Shown: positions 8,356-16,216 of the stretch, in pieces
How positions within the stretch are numbered: position 1 is the stretch's first letter
Layout: each line of letters starts with the position of its first letter
Origin: Actinoplanes solisilvae
GTDB lineage: Bacteria > Actinomycetota > Actinomycetes > Mycobacteriales > Micromonosporaceae
Direction of reading: 5' to 3'
DNA length: 64,000 bases
Assembly: GCF_003999975.1 (NCBI RefSeq)
Contig: NZ_RJAC01000001.1
Coordinates: 434,001-498,000, forward strand
The notes under the pieces: generated by a model
What the model saw: only the letters and a program-made list of their open reading frames with translations
The model's database searches: none
Told to the model about the DNA's origin: nothing
Position numbers and translations under genes: made by a program

Positions 8356-8925
8356 ATGGCGTCGGTCACGATCTTCCACTCCCTCTACGGCTTGCGACCG
8401 GCCGTCCTGATCGCGGCCGAGCGGCTGCGCTCGGCCGGGCACACCGTCGTCACTCCCGATCTCTACGGCCATCCCGCCGCCGACTCGGTCGAGGAGGGCG
8501 CGGCCCTGGCCGGCCGGGTCGGGTGGGACGAGATCGTCAGCCGGGCCCGCGCGGCGCTGCGCGACATGCCACCTCGTACGGTGCTGGCCGGCTTCTCGAT
8601 GGGCGCGGGCGTGGCCGACGCACTGCTGCCCGAGCGCCCCAACACCGCCGGTTTGCTGCTGTTCTCCGGCGCGCCGGCCGCGACGCCGCAGGTCCGGCCG
8701 GGGCTGCGGGCCCAGTTGCACATCGCCGACCCCGACCCGGGGTTCGTGCCGGCCGCCGACGTCGCGCGCTGGATCGAGGGGATGACCGCGGCCGACGCGA
8801 TCTTCGAGGTCTATCGTTACCTGGCCGTGGGCCACCTCTGGATGGACGAGGGCCTGCCCGGCCACGATCGTTTCGCGACCGACCTGGTCTGGGAGCGCTG
8901 CTGCGAGTTCCTGCGCTTCTCGTGA
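8356..8925 (+). CDS. Dienelactone-hydrolase-family alpha/beta hydrolase
   Basis: 189 residues. The N terminus (VTIFHSLYGLRPAVLIAAERL then VVTPDLYGHP) matches the dienelactone hydrolase family. The nucleophile elbow is GFSMGAG with Ser81 instead of the Cys of classical dienelactone hydrolase, so esterase or thioesterase activity is more likely. HLWMDEG near the C terminus carries the probable catalytic His. Start at ATG 8356; an earlier in-frame GTG adds a poorly conserved extension. It stands between the VOC gene and the TetR operator and is probably not part of the exporter operon. Confidence 0.82.
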   Translation: MASVTIFHSLYGLRPAVLIAAERLRSAGHTVVTPDLYGHPAADSVEEGAALAGRVGWDEIVSRARAALRDMPPRTVLAGFSMGAGVADALLPERPNTAGLLLFSGAPAATPQVRPGLRAQLHIADPDPGFVPAADVARWIEGMTAADAIFEVYRYLAVGHLWMDEGLPGHDRFATDLVWERCCEFLRFS

Positions 8926-8970
8926 CGCTTTTCGCGCGAGGTAACGAGCATCACTGCACTCGATAAAAGT

Positions 8971-8985
8971 TTGCACGTTGTGCAA
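8971..8985. promoter_or_regulatory. Palindromic operator upstream of the TetR-MFS operon
   Basis: Perfect inverted repeat TTGCAC-GTT-GTGCAA, 22 bp upstream of the chosen GTG start of the TetR gene. Its place and symmetry suit an autoregulatory TetR-family binding site controlling both regulator and exporter. The assignment to this regulator is inferred. Confidence 0.7.
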
Positions 8986-9007
8986 CTTCGCGTCTAGCGT
9001 GCTCCGC

Positions 9008-9655
9008 GTGGTCGGGACAGCGAGCAAAACGATCTCGGCCACCGCGCCGAATCGCCGGGATCGTAAGAAGCAGCAGACGCGTGCGGCGCTCATGGCGGCC
9101 GCTCTGCGCCTGGTGGACGAGCGCGGTCTCGACGGCGTGACCGTCGAGGCCATCAGCGAGGCGGTCGACGTCTCCCCGCGTACGTTCTTCAACTACTTCG
9201 CCACCAAGGACGACGCCGTGCTCGGCGGCCCTCTCCCCACCGGCCCTTCGATGCGCGAGCGCCTGCTGGCCGTACCGGCTGAAGTGGCTCTTGTCCCGGC
9301 TCTTCTTGAGGCGATGAGCGCCGACATCCGGGAGGTCCAGGCCGAGCGCGACTTCTGGCTCCGCCGGCTGCGGGTGATCAAGAACAATCCGTCGCTGCTG
9401 CCCCTGCTCGTCGCGCGCGGGGAGTGCGCCGAGGAGGAGACGATCGCCGCCGTCGCCGCCCGCACCGGCCTGCCCGCCGACAGCCTCTTCCCCCACCTGG
9501 TCGCCTCGCTCGTCGGCGCCGCCTTCCGCACCGCCATGATGCGCTGGGCCACCTCGGGCGACACCGACCTCCACGACCTCGTCCGCGAGGCCTTCGACGT
9601 GCTCGCCGTCGGCCTCGCCGCACCAGCACCTACTCACGAGGAAGTCAGTAAATGA
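9008..9655 (+). CDS. TetR-family transcriptional repressor
   Basis: 215 residues from GTG 9008. The N-terminal helix-turn-helix (about residues 18-65) reads QTRAALMAAALRLVDERGLDGVTVEAISEAVDVSPRTFFNYFATKDD across its length, a canonical TetR_N domain. The C-terminal ligand domain is helical. Its stop overlaps the start of the MFS exporter (ATGA), showing translational coupling. The family normally represses its adjacent exporter until a toxic ligand binds. The perfect palindrome just upstream is the probable operator. The next upstream start would run through that palindrome. Confidence 0.92.
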   Translation: MVGTASKTISATAPNRRDRKKQQTRAALMAAALRLVDERGLDGVTVEAISEAVDVSPRTFFNYFATKDDAVLGGPLPTGPSMRERLLAVPAEVALVPALLEAMSADIREVQAERDFWLRRLRVIKNNPSLLPLLVARGECAEEETIAAVAARTGLPADSLFPHLVASLVGAAFRTAMMRWATSGDTDLHDLVREAFDVLAVGLAAPAPTHEEVSK

Positions 9656-11337
9656 CACTCACCAGTCCGTCCGACCGACCGGAACCGGTCCTCCAGGCGG
9701 AGGCGACGGTCGCCGAGGACGCCGTCGCCCTCGGCGGTGTACCGGTCACGGCGGAAGCGGTCGACCAGGCCGTCGCGGCGAACGGCGATTCCGGCCGGAT
9801 GTCGCGCCGCGAGGTCGTTCAGGCCCTCTCCGGCCTGATGCTCGGCATGTTCGTGTCGATCCTCGCGTCGACCATCGTCTCCAACGCGCTGCCCCGGATC
9901 ATCGCCGATCTGCACGGCAGCCAGTCCGTCTACACCTGGATCGTCACCACCGAGCTGCTGGCGATGACGGCCACCGTCCCGCTCTGGGGCAAGCTGGCCG
10001 ACCTCTACAACAAGAAGCTGCTGATCCAGATCTCGCTGCTGCTCTTCGTGGCCGGCTCGCTGATCGCCGGCTTCACCCCCGACGTCGGCGTCCTCATCGT
10101 CAGCCGCGTCGTGCAGGGCATCGGCGCGGGCGGCATGACCGCGCTGGCCACCATCGTGATGGCCGCGATCATCCCGCCGCGCGAGATGGGCCGCTACTCC
10201 GGCCTGTTCGGCGCCGTCTTCGGTCTCGCCACGATCGCCGGCCCGCTGATCGGCGGCGTCATGGTCGACACGTCGTGGCTCGGCTGGCGCTGGTGCTTCT
10301 TCATCGGCGTCCCGTTCTCGCTCGCCGCGATCTTCCTCCTCCAGAAGACCCTCCACCTTCCTTCCGTACGCCGCCCCGGCGTGAAGATCGACTGGCTGGG
10401 TGCTTTCCTGATCACCGCCGGTGTCAGCACGCTGCTGATCTGGTCGACCCTCGCGGGGCAGCACTTCGCGTGGGCGTCGTGGGAGACCGCGCTCTTCGTG
10501 GCCGGTGGCGTGCTGCTGCTGGCGCTGGCGGTGTGGGTCGAGTCCCGCGCCGACGAGCCGATCATCCCGCTGCGCATCTTCCGCAACCGCACCGTCACCC
10601 TGGCGATCGTGGCCAGCGTGCTGGTCGGCGTGGCGCTCTTCGGCGGCACGGTGTTCCTGTCGCAGTACTTCCAGGTTGCGCTCGGTAAGTCCCCGACGGT
10701 CGCCGGCCTGCTGAGCCTGCCGATGATTTTCGGTCTGCTCGTCTCCTCCATCGTCGCCGGAGCTCTCATCACGAAATTCGGCAAGTGGAAGATTTACCTG
10801 GTCATCGGTGCGGCCGTCATGACAGTCGGCATGCTCCTGCTGAGCACGATCGGCGCGACCACGGCGATCCTGACCATCTCGATCTTCATGGCGGTGCTGG
10901 GCATCGGCGTCGGCATGCTCATGCAGAACCTGGTGCTGGCCGCCCAGAACGACGTTCCCGCGGCGGAACTGGGCGCGGCGACGTCGACGCTGACGTTCTT
11001 CCGCAGCATGGGTGGCGCGATCGGGGTGAGCGCCCTGGGCGCCGTGCTGGCCAGCAAGGTGACCTCGGGCTTCGCCGAGAAGTTCGGGGCCGCGGCGGGC
11101 GGCGGCGGGACGGCGGACGTGCCGGACATCAGCACGCTGCCCCCGCAGGTGCTCGACGCCGTGAAGGACATCTACGGCAACGCGACGGCGGAACTGTTCC
11201 TCATCGGCGCGCCGATCGCCTTCGCAGCCGTGATCGCGGTGCTCTTCATCAAGGAGAAGCCGCTCTCGACGCTGAGCGGCGAGGAGCGCCGGGCCCAGGA
11301 AGAGGAAGCCGCGGCAACCGGAATCCCGCTGCACTGA
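9652..11337 (+). CDS. DHA2-family (EmrB/QacA) multidrug MFS exporter
   Basis: 561 residues with about 14 hydrophobic helices, as in the DHA2 drug:H+ antiporter family. Visible motifs include motif A-like GKLADLYNKK between helices 2 and 3, RVVQGIGAGGM (motif B-like) and the motif C-like GPLIGGVMVD. The first ~45 residues are a hydrophilic cytoplasmic tail. The C terminus (EERRAQEEEAAATG) is charged. It overlaps tetR by 4 bp and is followed by a strong hairpin, so tetR-mfs is a closed two-gene operon. The substrate is unknown. Confidence 0.93.
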   Translation: MTLTSPSDRPEPVLQAEATVAEDAVALGGVPVTAEAVDQAVAANGDSGRMSRREVVQALSGLMLGMFVSILASTIVSNALPRIIADLHGSQSVYTWIVTTELLAMTATVPLWGKLADLYNKKLLIQISLLLFVAGSLIAGFTPDVGVLIVSRVVQGIGAGGMTALATIVMAAIIPPREMGRYSGLFGAVFGLATIAGPLIGGVMVDTSWLGWRWCFFIGVPFSLAAIFLLQKTLHLPSVRRPGVKIDWLGAFLITAGVSTLLIWSTLAGQHFAWASWETALFVAGGVLLLALAVWVESRADEPIIPLRIFRNRTVTLAIVASVLVGVALFGGTVFLSQYFQVALGKSPTVAGLLSLPMIFGLLVSSIVAGALITKFGKWKIYLVIGAAVMTVGMLLLSTIGATTAILTISIFMAVLGIGVGMLMQNLVLAAQNDVPAAELGAATSTLTFFRSMGGAIGVSALGAVLASKVTSGFAEKFGAAAGGGGTADVPDISTLPPQVLDAVKDIYGNATAELFLIGAPIAFAAVIAVLFIKEKPLSTLSGEERRAQEEEAAATGIPLH

Positions 11338-11369
11338 GCACTTGAAGCCGGCTCGCCCGGCGGAACAGG

Positions 11370-11402
11370 ACCGGGTCGTCCCCAATCGGGACGGCCCGGT
11401 TT
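11370..11402 (+). terminator. Terminator of the tetR-MFS operon
   Basis: Stem ACCGGG-T-CGTCCC pairing with GGGACG-G-CCCGGT around a CAATC loop, followed by TTTCGT, 33 bp after the exporter stop codon. A strong intrinsic terminator for the plus strand. Confidence 0.8.
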
Positions 11403-11548
11403 CGTCTGTGGATAACTTCAGCGCTCCGCGGCCCGATGGGCGTACGGTCGCCCCCACACCCCGGGTGGGTGGGGTGGCTAGAGGGGCGCAGGCGGGGAAT
11501 GGCGGCTCGTCCGGCGCGGCGAGGGCGTAGGCGGGGAGTGACGGCTCG

Positions 11549-11884
11549 TCAGGCGCTGCGAGGGGCGTACATGATGACGGCCACGCCGGCCAGGCAGAGC
11601 AGGGCGCCGGCGATGTCGTAGCGGTCGGGGCGGAAGCCGTCGACGATCACGGCCCAGGCCAGCGAGCCCGCCACGAAGACGCCGCCGTAAGCGGCGAGGA
11701 TGCGTCCGAAGTGCGAGTCGGGCTGCAGGGTCGCGACGAAGCCGTAGGCGCCCAGCGCGAGCACCCCGGCGCCCACGAAGAGCAGGCCCCGATGTTCGCG
11801 CACGCCCTGCCAGACCAGCCACGCCCCGCCGATCTCGGCGAAGGCGGCCAGCACGAACAGGGCGATCGAGCGCAGAACCGTCAT
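11549..11884 (-). CDS. YnfA/UPF0060-family small membrane protein
   Basis: 111 residues with four hydrophobic helices. The N terminus [20 protein letters not shown], the [19 protein letters not shown] block and the end [20 protein letters not shown] match the UPF0060 (YnfA) family, an SMR-like group proposed to export small cations or drugs. Glu17 in AEIGG corresponds to the conserved membrane acidic residue of helix 1. The gene lies between two regulatory units and appears monocistronic. Confidence 0.88.
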   Translation of the reverse strand: MTVLRSIALFVLAAFAEIGGAWLVWQGVREHRGLLFVGAGVLALGAYGFVATLQPDSHFGRILAAYGGVFVAGSLAWAVIVDGFRPDRYDIAGALLCLAGVAVIMYAPRSA

Positions 11885-11952
11885 GCGCCCGATTCAAGCA
11901 GCGCCCGCGCGACCCACTGCGAGCAGCACGCCCTCAAGGGCACGTGCCCCGC

Positions 11953-12016
11953 AAAGAATGTCGCCCCGCAAGACCGCAGCCTTACAAGACCGCAGCCTCA
12001 CAAGAACGCAGCCCCG
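11953..12016. repeat. Three 16-bp tandem repeats plus a degenerate unit
   Basis: Three consecutive 16-bp units begin at 11969, 11985 and 12001 (consensus CAAGACCGCAGCCTYA). An imperfect unit (CAAAGAATGTCGCCCCG) lies just before them. The array fills the gap between the YnfA-like gene and the 3' end of the STAS gene. Function unknown. Confidence 0.7.
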
Positions 12017-12030
12017 CAGGAAAGCGCGGG

Positions 12031-12387
12031 TCAGGACGGGCGCAGGCCCACCGACGTGCGCGGCGAGGGTGGCTCGGCGCAGCCCAGCAGCCCGACCAGG
12101 CCCGACACCCAGAGCTGGCGGTAGACCGTCGGGCTCGGGTGGCTCACCACCAGCTTGATGCCGCTGGCCGCCGCGGTGTGGAAGCACGCGACGAGAATGC
12201 CGATGCCGATGCTGTCGATCAGCATTACGCGCTGCAGGTCGAGGCAGATCTTGCCCGGCGTGGAGCTGGTCAGCACGTCGTTGACGGCGTCCCGCATCAC
12301 GTGGGCGTTGTCCAGATCGATCTCACCACTGGGCGCGATCTCAACGGTGCCATCAGCCAACTGGCGCGTGGTGATCGGCAGATACAC
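12031..12387 (-). CDS. STAS-domain anti-sigma factor antagonist
   Basis: 118 residues. GEIDLDNAHVMRDAV and the DLQRVMLIDSIGIGILV block are the SpoIIAA-type STAS fold. Ser59 in IDSIGIG is the phosphorylatable serine that switches binding to an anti-sigma kinase. No anti-sigma kinase or sigma-B-type factor lies beside it, so it is an orphan antagonist, a common state in actinomycetes. The C-terminal tail (PSPRTSVGLRPS) is probably flexible. The 300-bp upstream region is shared with the divergent AraC gene. Confidence 0.88.
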   Translation of the reverse strand: MYLPITTRQLADGTVEIAPSGEIDLDNAHVMRDAVNDVLTSSTPGKICLDLQRVMLIDSIGIGILVACFHTAAASGIKLVVSHPSPTVYRQLWVSGLVGLLGCAEPPSPRTSVGLRPS

Positions 12388-12687
12388 GGCTGCCCTCTTC
12401 CTGGCGTCGAGGATGACTCACGCCAACTTGCCGCGCGGAGGACGCACGCCTGGTCACTGAACACCTTCTCGTGACCTCGGTGAGCGTCGGACGCCTCGCC
12501 CAGGCGCCGCTCTCCAACCGCGTTCCTTCAACAATCCGCTGGTCTGCAAGTTACGCCACGTAGGCGCGGAACGCCAGAGTAGTTCATATGGCCTGAATGT
12601 GCTGGAACGGTCAGTGCTCGGCGGGTACGTTGACGTTCCACGTGCCGGGGTCGAATACTCACCGTATGCGATGGAGCCCACTTCGGC
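12388..12687. other. 300-bp divergent intergenic region
   Basis: Separates the STAS gene (minus) from the AraC gene (plus). It is noticeably less GC-rich around 12520-12670. I see no convincing gene, hairpin or repeat. It presumably holds both promoters, but I could not assign -35/-10 elements. Confidence 0.5.
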
Positions 12688-13692
12688 ATGGTTGACATCT
12701 CCCCGAGGTCCGGCCCCGCGTTCTCCGAAATGCCAGAAGTAGTCCCGTTCAGCGGGGTAGATATCGAGGAAGCACGCTCTGTGCTAAATCGTTTCTACTA
12801 CCCGGTGGCGGTGGGGACGCCGGAGGACGCGGGTGACTTCCGGCTTGGCGTCGGAGTGATCCAACTCGGACCCCTAACGGTCGGACAATTGAGCTTTTCC
12901 AGCCCGGTGACGCTGCTGGTCGCCGAGCTCGACGCCTATCACGTGAGCATGCCGACCCAGGGTTTCCTGCGGGCCCGGCACGCCGGCCGCGAGGTCGTCG
13001 CCGGCCCGGCCACCGGTGTCATCTTCGGTCCCGGCAGCCCGGTCTACACGTCGCGCGAGGCGAATTCGGCCGAGCTGGCGGTCAAGGTCGAACGCAAGGC
13101 CCTCGAGGAGGAGCTGTCCGGCCTGCTGGGTCGCCCGATCGAGGGACCTCTGGACCTCCCCCCCGAGGTGGACCTTTCCACCGGTCCGGGGTGCAGCTGG
13201 AGTCGCCTGATCAGGTTGCTCTGCGACGAGCTCGAGTTCTGCGACAGCCTCTTCTACGAGCCGCTGATGGCCGAGCAGGTCCGCAGCACCGTGCTCACCG
13301 GCCTGCTGCTGAGCCTCCCGCACCGCTATCACGGCGAGTTGACCGGACCGGTCAGCGCCGGGCCGCCCCGCGCCATCCGCCGGGTCGTGGACGCGATTCA
13401 GAACGAGCCCGAGCGGCCCTTCACGGTGACCGAACTGGCCCGCGTCGCGAACATGAGCGTCCGCTCGTTGCAGGAGGGATTCCGCCGCCACGTGGGCACA
13501 GCGCCGATGAACTATCTGCAGCAGGTGCGCCTCGGCCGGGCCCACGAGGCCCTGCGGCGGGGGGACCCGGCTCGCCTGACCGTCGCCTCCGTGGCACACC
13601 GATGGGGCTTCGCGCATCTGGGCCGCTTCGCCTCGGCCTACCGCGACCGATTCGGAGAGTCACCCTCGGCGACCCTGCGATCGCCCGGCTGA
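12688..13692 (+). CDS. AraC-family transcriptional regulator
   Basis: 334 residues. The N-terminal ~180 residues form the AraC-binding-like domain of the AraC/FeaR type (SMPTQGFLRARHAGREVVAGP, then the FGPG segment). The C-terminal AraC/XylS DNA-binding domain (about 230-330) has two helix-turn-helix motifs: FTVTELARVANMSVRSLQEG and LTVASVAHRWGFAHLGRFAS, closing with YRDRFGESPSATLR. ATG 12688 has a GGAG element about 12 bp upstream. No enzyme operon follows, so its targets and inducer are unknown. Its stop codon lies in the first of three direct repeats. Confidence 0.92.
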   Translation: MVDISPRSGPAFSEMPEVVPFSGVDIEEARSVLNRFYYPVAVGTPEDAGDFRLGVGVIQLGPLTVGQLSFSSPVTLLVAELDAYHVSMPTQGFLRARHAGREVVAGPATGVIFGPGSPVYTSREANSAELAVKVERKALEEELSGLLGRPIEGPLDLPPEVDLSTGPGCSWSRLIRLLCDELEFCDSLFYEPLMAEQVRSTVLTGLLLSLPHRYHGELTGPVSAGPPRAIRRVVDAIQNEPERPFTVTELARVANMSVRSLQEGFRRHVGTAPMNYLQQVRLGRAHEALRRGDPARLTVASVAHRWGFAHLGRFASAYRDRFGESPSATLRSPG

Positions 13693-13785
13693 TCACGCAG
13701 GTGCGTCAAGGCGATCAAGCATTGAAGCCCGGCTGATCACGCAAGTGAGGAAGTGCGGCGAAGCGCGACTACCCGCTGATCACGC
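13684..13785. repeat. Direct repeats with 44-bp spacing at the AraC 3' end
   Basis: CCCGGCTGATCACGCAGGTG at 13684, CCCGGCTGATCACGCAAGTG at 13728 and a shorter CCCGCTGATCACGC at 13772 are spaced by exactly 44 bp. The first copy contains the AraC stop codon. Each copy centres on the palindrome TGATCA. The pattern suggests slipped duplication of the gene end. Confidence 0.75.
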
Positions 13786-13797
13786 GAAAAGCCGAAT

Positions 13798-14151
13798 TCA
13801 CTCCCCCGGGTCACAACGTCGCGGCTGCCGCACCTCGTCGGGAGTCGCGGAGGTGGGGGCGAGCCCGAAAAGATGACCACGGGGCGGCACCCACTCGCGC
13901 CACGGCCCGAGCCGCATCGGGACCGCGGCCAGGTCACCGTCGCCGGCGCCGCGCTGCGTGCGCAGATAGGCCAGTACCCGGGCCGCGGCCTCGCTGCCGT
14001 CCTCGGCCAGCCCCAGCAGCAAGCGATGGGCGTCGTCGGCCGGATCGAGGCCCGGCCCGTCGGCGGCGGGACGGCGCAGCAGGGCAGCCAGGCCCGCCAG
14101 GGCCTGCAGCACGTCGCATGCGTCCCGCTCGGCATCGGACAGGCTGGTCAC
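13798..14151 (-). CDS. Hypothetical protein
   Basis: 117 residues from GTG 14151, which has a strong GGGGAGG about 7 bp upstream; an ATG at 14190 would lose that site. The N-terminal half is helical (SDAERDACDVLQALAGLAALL). The C-terminal half is Pro/Trp-containing (RLGPWREWVPPRGHLFG). No signal peptide or membrane helix. No family recognised. Convergent with araC. Confidence 0.65.
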   Translation of the reverse strand: MTSLSDAERDACDVLQALAGLAALLRRPAADGPGLDPADDAHRLLLGLAEDGSEAAARVLAYLRTQRGAGDGDLAAVPMRLGPWREWVPPRGHLFGLAPTSATPDEVRQPRRCDPGE

Positions 14152-14462
14152 GACCGCCCTCCCCGACTCTCGGTCATGTTTCCCCCTCACCCCGCCCGAA
14201 TCGCGGCGAACCCGGCGTCTCCGCCGGACCCCCGAGAAAGGACGTCAAGGCGAAAATGTATTCGTCCCGCTACTAAGCGTCCATCCGTAACGCGCAAGTC
14301 CTGTCCAGTTAGCGCTCAGTTTGACCGCCGGACAGCATGATCGTCCCTTTCGAGCACCAGGTCAGCGCGGGCGGGGGCCGCTCAGCCGGGACGCACGCCA
14401 CACCTGGATCAGGAGGCGTGCCGACGGGGTAGTACGGAGACAGCCAAGCGATGGAGGACATC

Positions 14463-14753
14463 ATGACCGACGAGATCCGGCCGCCGTTGGAGGAGACCCA
14501 GGAGGTCGCGGACGCCGTCGAGGACGACGTCGCGGTGGACGCGTTCATCACGGGCGGCGGGACCGACCGCGACACCCCCGAGTTCCTGCAGCCAGGCGAG
14601 GAGCCCCACGTGCGCACGGGCGCCGACCAGCAGTGGGACCCTGAGGACCTGGCTGTCGCCGAGGGCCGCGACCCGACGCCGGCGAACATCGAGCGCGCCC
14701 GCGAGGAGCTGGAGCGCGACGGCGCCGCCGCCATCGAACGCACCGTCCCCTGA
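14463..14753 (+). CDS. Small acidic conserved-type hypothetical protein
   Basis: 96 residues, highly acidic (many Asp/Glu), hydrophilic and probably partly disordered. The first half is MTDEIRPPLEETQEVADAV and the end is a helix rich in Glu and Arg. ATG 14463 is preferred over ATG 14451 because GGAGG lies 5 bp upstream of it, inside the longer frame. It converges on rskA. No function can be assigned. Confidence 0.65.
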   Translation: MTDEIRPPLEETQEVADAVEDDVAVDAFITGGGTDRDTPEFLQPGEEPHVRTGADQQWDPEDLAVAEGRDPTPANIERAREELERDGAAAIERTVP

Positions 14754-14773
14754 GGACCCGGCCGCAACAAGGC

Positions 14774-15529
14774 TCAGGCGAGTTTGACGTCGGCCACCAG
14801 CGGCATGGTCGGCGTCCGGGAACCCCGGGGCGGCTCGAGCGTCAACCCGACGTCGGTCGCACCGGGCAGCCCCTCGACCACCACGACATCGGTCTGCTGA
14901 CCCTCGTTCAGCACGCCGGCCGAGGCCGGGGCGCTGCCGGGGCGGATCGCCCACAACTGGTAGACCCGGCCGGCCGGTGCGGCACCGGCGTCCAGCAGCA
15001 CTACACCGGCGTTCTGCAGGCGCGAGGTGGCCACCGTGACCCGGCCTCCGGTCGAGACGGCCTGCCGGCTCAGCACCACGTCGGGCGAACCGAGGATCAC
15101 CCGAGCCCGCTCGGCTTCGGCGCGCGCTTGCTGGGCGACCGCGCGCTCCTCCCGTACGCGCTGGTCCTGGACGGCATAGACGGTCGTGCCGGCCCCGACC
15201 GCCGCGACCACCACGGCGGCCGCGGCAGTGAGCCGCTGCCAGCGGAAACTCTTTCGCCGGGCGGGCGCCGCCTCGGAAGGCGACGAGGGAGGTGAAGCCG
15301 GAGAGACCTGACGCGTACGCCCGATCTCGGCCATCACGCTCTCGCGGAGCCACGGCGGCGGCACCGACCAGGTGTCGTCCGCGAGGCGCGCGGTCGTCTC
15401 CCGCAGCTCGTCGACCTCGGTCCGGCAGGCGTCGCACTCGCGCAGGTGCCGCTCGAACGAGACGCGTTCGAGGTCGTCCACCGCGTCGAGCACGTAGGCG
15501 CCGGCGAGGGCGTGGATCTCCGTGGTCAT
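14774..15529 (-). CDS. rskA: Anti-sigma-K factor RskA-like
   Basis: 251 residues. The N-terminal zinc-binding anti-sigma motif is HLRECDACR (His28, Cys32, Cys35). It sequesters the cognate ECF sigma at the membrane. One membrane helix (about 97-115) follows a basic stretch. The extracytoplasmic C terminus ends in the RskA domain (GRVYQLWAIRPGSAPASAG, then strands to the end). The start overlaps the sigma gene stop by 4 bp (ATGA). Family members are degraded by regulated intramembrane proteolysis, with redox sensitivity through the Cys pair. The pairing with sigK makes the assignment firm. Confidence 0.9.
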   Translation of the reverse strand: MTTEIHALAGAYVLDAVDDLERVSFERHLRECDACRTEVDELRETTARLADDTWSVPPPWLRESVMAEIGRTRQVSPASPPSSPSEAAPARRKSFRWQRLTAAAAVVVAAVGAGTTVYAVQDQRVREERAVAQQARAEAERARVILGSPDVVLSRQAVSTGGRVTVATSRLQNAGVVLLDAGAAPAGRVYQLWAIRPGSAPASAGVLNEGQQTDVVVVEGLPGATDVGLTLEPPRGSRTPTMPLVADVKLA

Positions 15530-16134
15530 GCCGAGACCCCCGTTCCCATGCAGTCACGCAACCGGATCAACCCGTCGCGCATTCTCGTCTTCACCGTCGG
15601 CAACGGCGTTCCGAGGAGTTCGGCCACCTGTGGGTACGAATGGCCCTGGTAATAGGCCAACGTCACCGCCTGCCGTTGCAGTTCAGTGAGCCCATCGAGA
15701 CAGCGGCGCACCTGCTGACGTTCCAGCCGGCCCGAGACCTCGTCGGCGACGGCGTCGTACGGGGTGTCGACCGAGGCGACCCCGACCCGGATCGTGCGTT
15801 CGGTCGCGGCCTGCTCGGAGCGCACCCGGTCGACCGCCCGCCGGTGCGCGATCGTGAAGATCCACGCCGTCGCCGAGCCGCGCGCCGGGTCGAAGCGGGC
15901 CGCCGTGCGCCACACCTCGACCAGCGCTTCCTGGGTGACCTCCTCGGCCTGGGCCGGATCGCGAAGCACCCGCCGGATCAGCCCGTAGACGCGCGGCGCC
16001 ACCAGGTCGTAGAGCCGGCCGAACGCTTTCTCGTCGCCCCGGGCCACCGCGCGCAGCAGCTCGCTCCCGTCGGGGGCCGACGGCGGATCGGGGACCGCCG
16101 AAAGGGGCCGACGGTTGGTGCCGCGCTCCGCCAT
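15526..16134 (-). CDS. sigK: ECF RNA polymerase sigma factor, SigK type
   Basis: 202 residues from ATG 16134. Region 2 carries AFGRLYDLVAPRVYGLIRRV and the DPAQAEEVTQEALVEVWR/RFDPARGSATAWIFTIAHRRAVDRVR blocks; region 4 carries LTELQRQAVTLAYYQGHSYPQVAELLGTPLPTVKTRMRDGLIRLRDC. Both match SigK-class ECF factors, which pair with RskA. An upstream ATG (16164) has no ribosome-binding site. The 4-bp overlap with rskA gives a fixed sigma:anti-sigma ratio. In mycobacteria SigK controls secreted antigens; targets here are unknown. Confidence 0.92.
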   Translation of the reverse strand: MAERGTNRRPLSAVPDPPSAPDGSELLRAVARGDEKAFGRLYDLVAPRVYGLIRRVLRDPAQAEEVTQEALVEVWRTAARFDPARGSATAWIFTIAHRRAVDRVRSEQAATERTIRVGVASVDTPYDAVADEVSGRLERQQVRRCLDGLTELQRQAVTLAYYQGHSYPQVAELLGTPLPTVKTRMRDGLIRLRDCMGTGVSA

Positions 16135-16216
16135 CAGGGGTCCGCCTCTCGCCGTTGCCGTCATTCAACGCGGATTCGGCGCCCCCACACCAGCGGATGG
16201 GTGCCCTTTCTCAATG

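Noticed and set aside
9634..11457. 607-codon open frame antisense to the MFS exporter
   Set aside because: The plus strand encodes a clear 14-helix exporter coupled to tetR; the antisense frame is highly charged and has no domain.
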